Shown: one piece after another, positions 6,984 to 14,331 of the stretch | Layout of the letters: each line of letters begins with the position of its first letter | Position numbering within the stretch: the stretch's first letter is position 1 | Assembly: GCA_013335235.1 (NCBI GenBank) | Contig: JAAXVZ010000002.1 | Coordinates: forward strand, 1,051-16,943 | Source: Nanobdellota archaeon | Lineage (GTDB): Archaea > Nanobdellota > Nanobdellia > Woesearchaeales > GW2011-AR15 | Direction of reading: 5' to 3' | Length of the DNA: 15,893 nucleotides | The notes under the pieces: model-generated | Seen by the model: the letters and a program-made list of their open reading frames with translations, nothing else | Told to the model about the DNA's origin: nothing | Databases searched by the model: none | Position numbers and translations under genes: made by a program

Positions 6984-8504
6984 ATGGTATCAGGCAAAGC
7001 GTGCGGTATGTATCTGAAGAAGATACTGCTATCTGATGAGATGAAGATATTTTTGAGCCTTTTTTTTACATATCTCCTGTTTGCGAAATATGATGGATGG
7101 AATGAGAACTCAAGGCTTGACCTTGCGATGTCCATTGTAGACCATGGAACGCTTTCGATTGATAGCTATCATGAGAACACAGGAGATAAGGCGTATCATG
7201 GTGGCCACTATTATTCAGACAAGGCACCAGGCACAGGCATCCTTCTTGCCCCGGTGTACTTGCTCTATGCAAACACGTTAGGGAAGGACATGCAAGATGA
7301 TAGGTGGTTCCTCAGGCTTGTTTTCTTCAGTATAGTATTCTTATCTTCATTATCTTCTGCACTTTGCGCTGCTGTGCTGTACAGGTTCCTCAGGTTTTTT
7401 ACGAAGAACAGGATGACAAAGCTGGCTGTGACATATACCTTCGGCCTTGCAACAATCTCTTTCCAGTATGCAACCGTTCTTCTTGGGCATGCTGTCAGCA
7501 CATTGCTTATATTGCTAGCTTATTACCTTGTATATGAGAAGGCAGACAACTTATTCCTCTCTGGTGTTTTGGCAGGCCTATCTTTTCTTGTGGATTATAC
7601 CAATATAGGATTCGTAATCGCGCTCTTCATATTTATTTTCTTGAGATCGATGAAGCAACTGCTGCCATTTTCATTAGGTGTCATGGTTTTCATAGCTGTC
7701 TTCTTTGCATATAATGCCTGTGCATTTGGATCTCCTTTTAATATCAGTTACATGTATGTATTCAACGGCATCCCTGAGGATGGAAACGTCACAGCGACAC
7801 AGATGAGCCTGGATACCTTCATCAAGCCCAGATTCACAGATTATTGGTACAGTGTGCCGCTCAGGGTGCTATTCTATCCTTATAGAGGACTTTTCTTCTA
7901 TAATCCCATACTAATACGTGGGATGTTGTACCTTATCTCACAGAACAGCAAGCTAAGGCTTGCCCTTGTGATATCCTTCGTGATTCTGATGTATATCTAC
8001 ATGAGGTATATCTCAGGCATTTGGTGGGGAGGGACAGCATTTGGGCCAAGATACCTTCTGCCTCTTGTTCCATTTCTATGTCTCTATCTTGTCTATCCTT
8101 TTGAATCGCAGAAGAGCTCTATCAGGATATTGACTGCAGCGCTTATTATCCTCTCGTTCATCTTCACTCTCTCCGGAAACCAGCGGTGGGAGCAGACAGT
8201 CCTGGCCGTTGATGGCACCAATTCTTTTACTGATTGGTATGACTCACATCTCCTTAGATACGATTACCAATATAGGAACATGCTGCCATTGGAGAACCCT
8301 CTTTTTTCATTTTATATACCGCAGCTGCTTTATATAGGTCCGAGCAGCATTCTGATTGAGATGATATTTGATGTCAGCTTATCCCCTTGGCTGAACATGG
8401 CAGTGTGCGTGCTGATCTTCCTTGTTATATGGGGTGCAGATATAAAAAAAGGGATTATGGACTACTGGACACGCAAGCATAAAAGCCAGGACAATGCAGC
8501 ATAG
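6984..8504 (+). CDS. Multi-pass GT-C-like glycosyltransferase (polyprenyl-phosphate-sugar type)
   Basis: This 506-residue integral membrane protein has many hydrophobic helices from about residue 20 to 485. The first outer-face loop carries HYYSDKAPGTGIL (75-87); a YSDKxPG signature recurs in GT-C/GT39-like membrane glycosyltransferases and related uncharacterised proteins. A second recurrent signature, WWGGTAFGPRYLLPL, is at 347-361. GT-C enzymes transfer sugars from dolichyl- or undecaprenyl-phosphate carriers to lipids, glycans or proteins on the outer side of the membrane. The acceptor here is unknown. The gene begins 9 nt after the epimerase stop and should share its mRNA. A second ATG at 7008 (MYLKKILL) is possible; no clear ribosome binding site decides between them. 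The family assignment is by motif memory and is moderate in strength. Confidence 0.75.
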   Translation: MVSGKACGMYLKKILLSDEMKIFLSLFFTYLLFAKYDGWNENSRLDLAMSIVDHGTLSIDSYHENTGDKAYHGGHYYSDKAPGTGILLAPVYLLYANTLGKDMQDDRWFLRLVFFSIVFLSSLSSALCAAVLYRFLRFFTKNRMTKLAVTYTFGLATISFQYATVLLGHAVSTLLILLAYYLVYEKADNLFLSGVLAGLSFLVDYTNIGFVIALFIFIFLRSMKQLLPFSLGVMVFIAVFFAYNACAFGSPFNISYMYVFNGIPEDGNVTATQMSLDTFIKPRFTDYWYSVPLRVLFYPYRGLFFYNPILIRGMLYLISQNSKLRLALVISFVILMYIYMRYISGIWWGGTAFGPRYLLPLVPFLCLYLVYPFESQKSSIRILTAALIILSFIFTLSGNQRWEQTVLAVDGTNSFTDWYDSHLLRYDYQYRNMLPLENPLFSFYIPQLLYIGPSSILIEMIFDVSLSPWLNMAVCVLIFLVIWGADIKKGIMDYWTRKHKSQDNAA

Positions 8505-8541
8505 CTGATATTCTGCCTTGATGCAGCGACCCTGAATAATG

Positions 8542-8559
8542 GCATAACTATGCTTTTTT
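8542..8559 (+). terminator. Small hairpin plus T-run after the glycosyltransferase gene
   Basis: GCAT-AACT-ATGC forms a 4-bp stem with a 4-nt loop and is followed at once by six T residues (8554-8559). Archaeal termination relies mainly on the T-tract, so this is a reasonable end for the upstream operon. The stem is short and may be incidental. Confidence 0.45.
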
Positions 8560-8569
8560 GACAGTACTA

Positions 8570-8578
8570 TTTAAATAA
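8570..8578 (+). promoter_or_regulatory. TATA-like box of the pentapeptide-repeat/dus operon
   Basis: TTTAAATAA is a near-perfect archaeal box A centred about 26 nt before the ATG at 8600, predicting a leaderless mRNA. Confidence 0.65.
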
Positions 8579-8599
8579 TTCCACCTATAACAAGGGCAT

Positions 8600-9157
8600 A
8601 TGGCAGAAGATGAGTGTGTCTTGGACCGGATCATGCATATGGTTAACTCAGGGGACAATAGAGGCCTTGTTCAGCTTATGGTCGGGTTCAGGGAGGAGTG
8701 GAACAGCCTGATGGAGGAGAACCGCCGCCTGAAAAAAGAGCTGCATTTAAAGAACCTGGATCTTAGGGGGATGGACCTGAAAGGGATTGACCTGTCAGGA
8801 GTCGAAATAGAAGATTCTGATATGTCTGGGTCGGATCTTACAGGTGCAGACCTCTCGGGGGCCAGGATAACTGGTGTCAAATTCGCAGATGCAACATTAT
8901 ATTCCGTCAATCTTCAATCTGCAAGGATATCTCAGTCAGATTTTTCCCGGGTACATCTTTATGGTTCATCGACTTACAACATGCATATGACCGGAAGCGT
9001 GAATCTATTTGATGCTTATATGGAGAGGCATGATCCTTCCATCGAGGAGACTTACAGGACACACCCTGAGATCACAAAAAGGGGCTTTAGGATGCTCGAA
9101 GCCGCAGAATATGAGATAGAGCATCCGGATGAAGAAGATGAAGATCAAGGGTACTGA
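8600..9157 (+). CDS. Pentapeptide-repeat protein
   Basis: This 185-residue protein has a charged, probably helical N-terminus (about 5-48) followed by tandem five-residue repeats of the A(D/N)LxG type from about 48 to 124, for example LDLRGMDLKGIDLSG and GADLSGA. Such repeats fold into a right-handed quadrilateral beta-helix. The tail is very acidic (EHPDEEDED). Pentapeptide-repeat proteins have no single function: some mimic DNA and bind gyrase, others are scaffolds. Nothing here assigns a role. The gene overlaps the dihydrouridine synthase by 20 or 29 bp depending on that gene's start, so they are almost certainly co-transcribed. Whether the functions are linked is open. The repeat call is secure from the sequence. 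Confidence 0.85.
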   Translation: MAEDECVLDRIMHMVNSGDNRGLVQLMVGFREEWNSLMEENRRLKKELHLKNLDLRGMDLKGIDLSGVEIEDSDMSGSDLTGADLSGARITGVKFADATLYSVNLQSARISQSDFSRVHLYGSSTYNMHMTGSVNLFDAYMERHDPSIEETYRTHPEITKRGFRMLEAAEYEIEHPDEEDEDQGY

Positions 9158-10073
9158 GATTTCTGGAAACATTTTTCTCGCTCCTATGTGCAATGTCACG
9201 AACCTTCCGTTCAGGTTGCTATGCAAGAGATATGGGGCAGCAGTAGTCTATACAGAGATGATAAACGCAGACGCATATCTGATGGACTCTGCAGTAACAA
9301 AGAAGCGATGCTCAATATTAACGGAGGAAAGGCCTGTCGGAATCCAGATGTTTGGTTCAGACGCAGGCAAGCTTGCGAAAGCTGCCCAGAAGATAGAGCA
9401 TGATCTTGCGCCTGACATGATTGACATAAATATCGGTTGCCCAGCTTATGATGTGATGAAGAATGGCTGTGGTGCTTCATTATTGAAAGATCCGGTGAAA
9501 CTTGGGACGCTTGTAAAAAAGATATCGTCTTCTATCAATATCCCCTTGACATGTAAGATACGTATATTGCCAAACGACCAGGATGTAATGGACGTGGCAA
9601 GGGTGATACAGGGGAATGGTGCAGCGCTTCTGACAGTTCATGGAAGGACAGCTAAGCAAGGCTATTCAGGGAAGGCGAACTGGGAAGTGATAAGGAAAAT
9701 AAAATCCGGATTGGACATACCAGTCGTCCTGAACGGAGATATAACAGATGGCAGATCAGCCAAGCAGGCATTTGAGATGACTGGGTGCGACGCAGTCATG
9801 GTCGGCAGGGCAGCAATAGGGAACCCAGGGATTTTTCTTGAGATAAATTCCTATCTTGAAGGAAAGGCTACGCAGACCACCTTGCAATCTAAGATCTCTG
9901 CGTTGTTGGATTATGTCCAGCTTTCAATCTCTTTAGGATATACAGATATCCTGCCGATGAAGATGCAGGCGCAGAAGACACTGAAGGGATTTGAAGGCAG
10001 CGGGAAACTGAGAGACAGTATCTCCAGGACAGAGAGCATAGAAAACTTGCAGGAATTGCTGGCATCTATTTGA
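9129..10073 (+). CDS. dus: tRNA-dihydrouridine synthase
   Basis: The enzyme reduces specific uridines in tRNA to dihydrouridine using FMN and NAD(P)H. The 314-residue protein has the expected TIM-barrel landmarks: APMCNVTNLPFR near the N-terminus, YTEM at 41-44, QMFG at 73-76, NIGCP with the presumed catalytic Cys104, GCGASLL nearby, HGRT in the flavin-binding region, NGDI, and MVGRAAIGNP near the phosphate site. It lacks a long C-terminal RNA-binding extension, as is common in archaeal Dus. A second ATG at 9138 (MKIKGTE) is an equally good start and shortens the overlap with the upstream gene from 29 to 20 bp. Only 15 bp separate its stop from the convergent gatE; a T-run at 10092-10097 inside gatE could stop transcription. 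Which tRNA position it modifies cannot be told from sequence. Confidence 0.93.
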   Translation: MKKMKIKGTEISGNIFLAPMCNVTNLPFRLLCKRYGAAVVYTEMINADAYLMDSAVTKKRCSILTEERPVGIQMFGSDAGKLAKAAQKIEHDLAPDMIDINIGCPAYDVMKNGCGASLLKDPVKLGTLVKKISSSINIPLTCKIRILPNDQDVMDVARVIQGNGAALLTVHGRTAKQGYSGKANWEVIRKIKSGLDIPVVLNGDITDGRSAKQAFEMTGCDAVMVGRAAIGNPGIFLEINSYLEGKATQTTLQSKISALLDYVQLSISLGYTDILPMKMQAQKTLKGFEGSGKLRDSISRTESIENLQELLASI

Positions 10074-10088
10074 TTCTCAGCAAGCTGC

Positions 10089-11930
10089 CTATTTTTTATG
10101 AATGCACTTAAACACCTTTTCCATAACCAAGGAACCTTCTGCCCTTCCCCTGAATCTGTCCATTATCTTTCCAAGCATGGCTTTCTCAGGCAATTGCCCG
10201 AATTCAGCTATCGCAGCCTTTATCTGCAAATCAAGCTCTGAGTCAGGTATTTTTATATAGGCAGACAAATCCGCGCTCTCATCTTCGTCAAGTTTCAGCA
10301 GTATCATGATGACTGCTTCCTTGATAATCCTCCCCTCATTTAGCAATGGAAGGATTCTGCTAGAGAACTTCATGGCATCGACCTTCTTCTGGAACCTCTT
10401 CTCAATCTCCTTTGGGATGTCAAGGAAAAACCTGGCGAGATACTTCGGCTCAATATTTTTGTACTGCCTGACAGATTCCTCAAGATATATCCCTTCACGG
10501 ATAAGCTCTTTTGCGCTGGCTTCCTCTATCCCATATTCCTTGACAAGCCTTCCTATCCTGTCCTTTAGCATCTCCGGTATCTTTATTTCTGAGAGGACGC
10601 TTTCGCTGACAACAATGTTCCTGACATCTGTCTCAGGGTAGAGCCTGTTTGCTCCAGGGAGCGGCCTTGCGTAAGCGCTTGTGGCATCTATATTATTTGG
10701 GACGCGGGTCTCTTCAGGGACGCCAAGCAGTGCTTGCGATGCCCTATCCCTGACAGCAGATATAGCCTTTCTTGCAACGCTGTCTTTTTCCGCAATAATC
10801 ACTATGAGATCTTCTTCTCCAGCCTTGAGCTGCAGCCTTAGCCTGTCAAACTCGCTTACAAGGTTGTATTTCTTGATATCCTCATCTGTGTGTATCATGC
10901 CTTTTGAGCCAAAGGCCCTGGCATAATCCGCAAGCTCCCTGCCAAACGTCCTTCCAGGGCATATTGTTTTTTTGAGCAGGCCAGAAAACTTAGGGAGCTT
11001 CAATGCAATTGCAATGCCTCCGTTCTTTATAAGTTCAGAGACAATAGTCGATTTGCAGTCCCTGAACATTTCTGTTACGATAGCAGGTTCTTCTTTTAAT
11101 GCAGACAAGCCGCGCTTATGCAGTTCAGACCTTATCTCAAGGAGGCTTACCTGTCTCTGCACTTCATTCTCGACAAGGAGCTCAGTCTTTTTCAGTTCTT
11201 GCCATCCTTTGACCTCTGTCCTTGCGCCCTCTTTTATTGAGACATTTACATCCTGCCTGATAGTCCCGATCCCTCTCTTTACATTGAACGAGCGGAGCAA
11301 GGTCCCGATCTCAAGAGCTGCCTCTTTCACATGCTCTGGGTCTTTCAAGGACGCATCTGTGCCTATCTCCAATAGCGGAAGGCCGAGCCTTGAACTGGAA
11401 TAAAACACCTTGTCACCTTCTTTCTTGACTATCTTGCATGAATCCTCTTCAAGGTTCAGCTGGGTCACCTTGAATTTTCCTTTTGCAGTCTCTATGAATG
11501 AATCTTTGCCCTCTCGCCCGACAAGGATAGTCCTCTGGAAACCGGATATTGCTGAGCCGTCTGTGACAGTCTTCCTCATGACGCATATCTCATCAGGTAT
11601 CGATAGTTTCAGCGCTTTTGCGACACCTAGAGCGATGTCAAGAGCCTCTTTGTTCACAGAGTGCGGCGGCTCCTCATCTAAATCGACCATGCACGTCTCG
11701 CCTTTGTAGATCTGATAGACAAAGGTCCTTTCTTTAGAATGCTCAAACGCAGATGCGATATCGATTGTTCCGGTCTCTCCAGCGCTAGACCTGATCTTCC
11801 TCTCTATAGAACCAAGGAGCTTCTCTTCCTTCATCTCCCCAGAGCAATCGCAGAAGAGCTTTTTTGTATTCAGTTCCTGATGTATTTCGATGCCGGCCTT
11901 GAAGCCGAGCTTATGATAGTCAAGTGGCAT
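10089..11930 (-). CDS. gatE: Glutamyl-tRNA(Gln) amidotransferase subunit E
   Basis: GatE works with GatD in archaea to convert Glu-tRNA(Gln) to Gln-tRNA(Gln): GatE binds the tRNA and phosphorylates the glutamyl group, GatD supplies ammonia. The 613-residue protein has a GatB-like catalytic domain (about 1-275) with GIEIHQEL at 13-20, MRKTVTDGSAISGFQRT at 118-134 and the Cys pair CDC near 27-29. An AspRS-like insertion follows (about 276-410), then the hallmark RPLPGANRLYPETDVR (422-437) and a helical YqeY-like tail. I start at the ATG ending at 11930: MPLDYHKLGF matches the usual beginning, and a TATA-like box sits 26 nt before it, inside the longer frame that reaches 12002. gatD is not in this window, so the two subunits are unlinked here. 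Confidence 0.95.
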   Translation of the reverse strand: MPLDYHKLGFKAGIEIHQELNTKKLFCDCSGEMKEEKLLGSIERKIRSSAGETGTIDIASAFEHSKERTFVYQIYKGETCMVDLDEEPPHSVNKEALDIALGVAKALKLSIPDEICVMRKTVTDGSAISGFQRTILVGREGKDSFIETAKGKFKVTQLNLEEDSCKIVKKEGDKVFYSSSRLGLPLLEIGTDASLKDPEHVKEAALEIGTLLRSFNVKRGIGTIRQDVNVSIKEGARTEVKGWQELKKTELLVENEVQRQVSLLEIRSELHKRGLSALKEEPAIVTEMFRDCKSTIVSELIKNGGIAIALKLPKFSGLLKKTICPGRTFGRELADYARAFGSKGMIHTDEDIKKYNLVSEFDRLRLQLKAGEEDLIVIIAEKDSVARKAISAVRDRASQALLGVPEETRVPNNIDATSAYARPLPGANRLYPETDVRNIVVSESVLSEIKIPEMLKDRIGRLVKEYGIEEASAKELIREGIYLEESVRQYKNIEPKYLARFFLDIPKEIEKRFQKKVDAMKFSSRILPLLNEGRIIKEAVIMILLKLDEDESADLSAYIKIPDSELDLQIKAAIAEFGQLPEKAMLGKIMDRFRGRAEGSLVMEKVFKCIHKK

Positions 11931-11952
11931 GGGAATGGCAAAGTGCAGAGTG

Positions 11953-11961
11953 CTTTTATAG
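11953..11961 (-). promoter_or_regulatory. TATA-like box of gatE
   Basis: The minus-strand reading CTATAAAAG is centred about 27 nt before the ATG at 11930. It supports the shorter gatE start and a leaderless mRNA. It shares the 107-bp divergent region with the promoter of the HNH-repeat gene. Confidence 0.6.
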
Positions 11962-12007
11962 TTTATTGCTTGTTTTTCTAGTATTATGTTATGTTTTTTC
12001 AAAAAGA

Positions 12008-12029
12008 ATTATATATTATATATCTATAA
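12008..12029 (+). promoter_or_regulatory. AT-rich TATA region of the HNH-repeat gene
   Basis: An almost pure A/T block runs directly before the ATG at 12038. The expected box position (-26) falls on its left part, about 12009-12017. The box cannot be pinned exactly because several overlapping TATA-like words are present. Confidence 0.5.
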
Positions 12030-12037
12030 TTAGTTTG

Positions 12038-12433
12038 ATGAAACGCTTCACAAAGGAACAGCTGCTTTTTTTCCTGAAAGAAGCAAGCCATGACCTGGGA
12101 AGGACACCGACAGGAAAAGACTTTGACAAGAGCAAGTACCCGTCCAGGACTACATATGTGAATCGTTTTGGTTCGTGGAACAAGGCCCTGAAGCTCGCAG
12201 GTCTGAAACTGAACAGCAAGACATATTCTAGAAGCGAACTTATAGATTTTTTAAGACTCTTGGCAGCAGAGCTTGGCAGGTCTCCGACACCAACTGACCT
12301 GAAAAAAAGCAAGTGGGCACCATCCCAGGCAACATACAGGAAATCTTTTGGAAGCTTCCGCCAGGCGCTAAAAGAAGCCGGGCAGCTGAAGCAGGATGCA
12401 GCAAGCTTAAAGCAGTTTGTCAAGAAGCAATAA
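12038..12433 (+). CDS. Two-repeat homing-endonuclease-associated (HNH_repeat) protein
   Basis: The ATG at 12038 gives 131 residues; an upstream frame to 11924 would run through the promoter region and adds only a hydrophobic, non-matching stretch. The protein consists of two copies of a unit of about 50 residues (roughly 5-56 and 65-115). Each has a helix, then LGRTPT or LGRSPT, a KSK(Y/W) stretch, TY, then FGSWNKAL or FGSFRQAL. This is the repeat found beside HNH homing endonucleases and as stand-alone arrays in archaea and phages, thought to bind DNA. No nuclease motif (HNH, LAGLIDADG, GIY-YIG) is present, so this is probably a small DNA-binding protein, not an active endonuclease. It is transcribed away from gatE. 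Target and role unknown. Confidence 0.8.
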   Translation: MKRFTKEQLLFFLKEASHDLGRTPTGKDFDKSKYPSRTTYVNRFGSWNKALKLAGLKLNSKTYSRSELIDFLRLLAAELGRSPTPTDLKKSKWAPSQATYRKSFGSFRQALKEAGQLKQDAASLKQFVKKQ

Positions 12434-12464
12434 TTCTTGCCAGGCATTCTAACTCAACCTAAAA

Positions 12465-12473
12465 AGTAATAAA
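12465..12473 (+). promoter_or_regulatory. Weak TATA-like box of the DNA ligase gene
   Basis: AGTAATAAA is centred about 27 nt before the ATG at 12496. The spacing is right but the match to box A is weaker than at the other genes. Confidence 0.4.
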
Positions 12474-12495
12474 CGCGTCTTGTTTCTCTATTCAC

Positions 12496-14274
12496 ATGCT
12501 ATACAGTGAGATATCTGAGTTCTACGACAGGCTTTCATCTACCTCGAAAAGGCTCGAGAAGACGATGCACTTGGCAGAGCTACTCAAGAAGACCCGTCCA
12601 GAAGATATCCCGCATATTGTCCTCCTTGCACAAGGCAAGGTGTTTGGGGAGCATGAAGATACGAAGATGGGCATAGCTTCAAAGATTGTCGTAAAAGCGC
12701 TCTCCCGTATCTCAGGCCAGTCTACTGCAGAGGTAGAATTGAAATGGAAAAAGCTTGGCGACTTAGGAGATGTAGCAGCAGAGGTCACCAACAAAAACAG
12801 GCAGTCAACTCTTTTTTCAAGGCAGCTTGACGCAGACCAGGTTTTCCGGACATTCAGGGACATGGCATCCCTGGATGGCAAGGGAAGCACAGACAGGAAA
12901 ATATCTTTGCTATCAGATATGCTGATACATGCTTCCCCTTCTGAGTCCAAATATATCATCAGGACTCTCCTGGAAAATTTGAGGGCAGGGATAGGGATAA
13001 GCAGTATAATAGACGCTCTTGCGGTAGCGGCATATGACGGCGAGATAAGCTATGACGCAGAATCTAATTCTTTTGCCATACCTGACAAGGAGAAATATAA
13101 GCTCCTCACAGAAAGTATACAGTCTGCATATGATATGTCTGGCGATCTCGCATCTGTCGCATTACTGCTCAAGCAAGGCGGGAGAGAGGCATTGAAAAGC
13201 ATCAGGCTTAAAGTTGGGGTTCCTGTGAAGGTCATGCTGTTCCAGAAGGCAGGCAGCATAAAAGATGCATTTGAAGCAGTGGGAAAGCCAGCCGCGTTTG
13301 AGTACAAATACGACGGGTTCAGGATGCAGGTGCACAAGGACGGAGACAATATCAAGATATATACTCGGCGGTTAGAGGAAGTGACAATGCAGTTCCCTGA
13401 AGTCGTTGACATTATCAAGACGCATGTCAGGGCGCACGATTGCATATTGGATGCAGAAGGCGTGGGATATGATGTCTCGACAGGAAGATATACCGCGTTC
13501 CAGAACATATCGCAGAGGATACGCAGGAAATATGAGATATCCTCTTTTTCAGAGAGCCTTCCGATAGAGCTCAATGTATTTGACGCGATGCTGATAGATG
13601 GTGAGCCTCTGCTTGATGTGCCTTTCCAGGAGAGGAGAGAGCGGATCAAAAAAATTATATTACTGGAAAAAAAGAAGATCGTATTAAGTTCGCAGATAGT
13701 CACAGATGAGGAAGAAGCTGCGCAGAAATTCTATGAAGAGGCACTGGCAGAGGGCCAGGAAGGGGTCATGGCAAAAAGCCTCGATAGTATCTATAAGCCC
13801 GGCTCAAGGGTCGGGTTTGGCGTCAAGGTGAAACCAGTCATGGACCCTCTGGACTTAGTGATTGTTGGCGCGGAGTATGGTGAAGGCAAGCGCTCAGGCT
13901 GGATGAGCAGTTTCATCCTTGCGTGCATGGACGACGGCGAGCTTGTAGAGATAGGCAAGGTATCGACGGGATTGAAGGAAAATGAAGGAACTGGTTCGAC
14001 ATTTGACGAGCTATCCCGGCTCCTTTCTCCTTTGATAATCTCCAGCGAGGGGAAAAATGTCATTGTGAAACCAGAGATAATAATGGAAGTGGCGTGTGAG
14101 GAAATACAGAAGTCGACGAGCTACAGCTCAGGGTTTGCATTGAGATTCCCGCGCTTCCTGAGATTGAGGCAGGACAAATCAGTTGACGATATCAGCGCGC
14201 TCCAGGACATAATCCGGCAATACAGCCAGCAGAGAGGGAGAGATTCTGTAAAACAAGCTCCGCCTCCATCCTGA
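12496..14274 (+). CDS. lig: ATP-dependent DNA ligase, archaeal type
   Basis: This enzyme seals nicks in DNA during replication and repair using ATP. The 592-residue length is normal for archaeal DNA ligases. The N-terminal DNA-binding domain (about 1-225) includes LLENLRAGIGI at 158-168. The adenylation domain has motif I EYKYDGFR with the nucleotide-accepting Lys271, YTRR at 289-292, motif II-like DAEGVGYD at 319-326, motif III NVFDAM at 360-365, motif IV EGVMAKSL at 422-429 and motif V VKVKP at 443-447. The OB-fold domain fills the rest, ending in RFPRFLRLRQDKS, a common terminal motif. All active-site elements appear intact. It has its own weak promoter and is followed by T-runs that probably end transcription before the tRNA gene. 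Confidence 0.96.
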   Translation: MLYSEISEFYDRLSSTSKRLEKTMHLAELLKKTRPEDIPHIVLLAQGKVFGEHEDTKMGIASKIVVKALSRISGQSTAEVELKWKKLGDLGDVAAEVTNKNRQSTLFSRQLDADQVFRTFRDMASLDGKGSTDRKISLLSDMLIHASPSESKYIIRTLLENLRAGIGISSIIDALAVAAYDGEISYDAESNSFAIPDKEKYKLLTESIQSAYDMSGDLASVALLLKQGGREALKSIRLKVGVPVKVMLFQKAGSIKDAFEAVGKPAAFEYKYDGFRMQVHKDGDNIKIYTRRLEEVTMQFPEVVDIIKTHVRAHDCILDAEGVGYDVSTGRYTAFQNISQRIRRKYEISSFSESLPIELNVFDAMLIDGEPLLDVPFQERRERIKKIILLEKKKIVLSSQIVTDEEEAAQKFYEEALAEGQEGVMAKSLDSIYKPGSRVGFGVKVKPVMDPLDLVIVGAEYGEGKRSGWMSSFILACMDDGELVEIGKVSTGLKENEGTGSTFDELSRLLSPLIISSEGKNVIVKPEIIMEVACEEIQKSTSYSSGFALRFPRFLRLRQDKSVDDISALQDIIRQYSQQRGRDSVKQAPPPS

Positions 14275-14294
14275 CAGGTCTGCATTCAAATAGA

Positions 14295-14314
14295 TTTTTT
14301 AATACATCTTTTTT
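14295..14314 (+). promoter_or_regulatory. T-runs after ligase and TATA-like element before the tRNA
   Basis: Two six-T runs (14295-14300 and 14309-14314) can serve as a T-rich archaeal terminator for the ligase gene. TTTTTAATA at 14296-14304 overlaps the first run and is centred about 32 nt before the mature tRNA 5' end, so it may be the tRNA promoter. The two roles overlap and cannot be separated by eye. Confidence 0.45.
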
Positions 14315-14331
14315 CTGTCTTTCCAATGATT

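Noticed and set aside
1..8504. Ribosomal-peptide (RiPP) cluster driven by the SPASM-like enzymes
   Set aside because: No small precursor gene with a leader and repeated core was visible in the gaps, and no peptidase or dedicated transporter is nearby. It stays possible only if the precursor lies outside the window.
10972..11403. Plus-strand open frame of 143 codons
   Set aside because: Antisense to the conserved part of gatE; low-complexity serine-rich translation.
11924..12037. Upstream extension of the HNH-repeat gene
   Set aside because: The extension crosses the AT-rich promoter block and overlaps gatE; its residues do not resemble the repeat family.
12038..12433. Active homing endonuclease
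   Set aside because: Only the associated repeats are present; no HNH, LAGLIDADG or GIY-YIG catalytic residues can be found.
12016..12447. Minus-strand open frame of 143 codons
   Set aside because: It is antisense to the HNH-repeat gene, which has clear repeats and a promoter; the antisense translation shows no motif.
13050..13703. Long minus-strand open frame of 217 codons
   Set aside because: It lies wholly antisense to the DNA ligase, whose catalytic motifs are intact; the translation is serine-rich with no recognisable domain.
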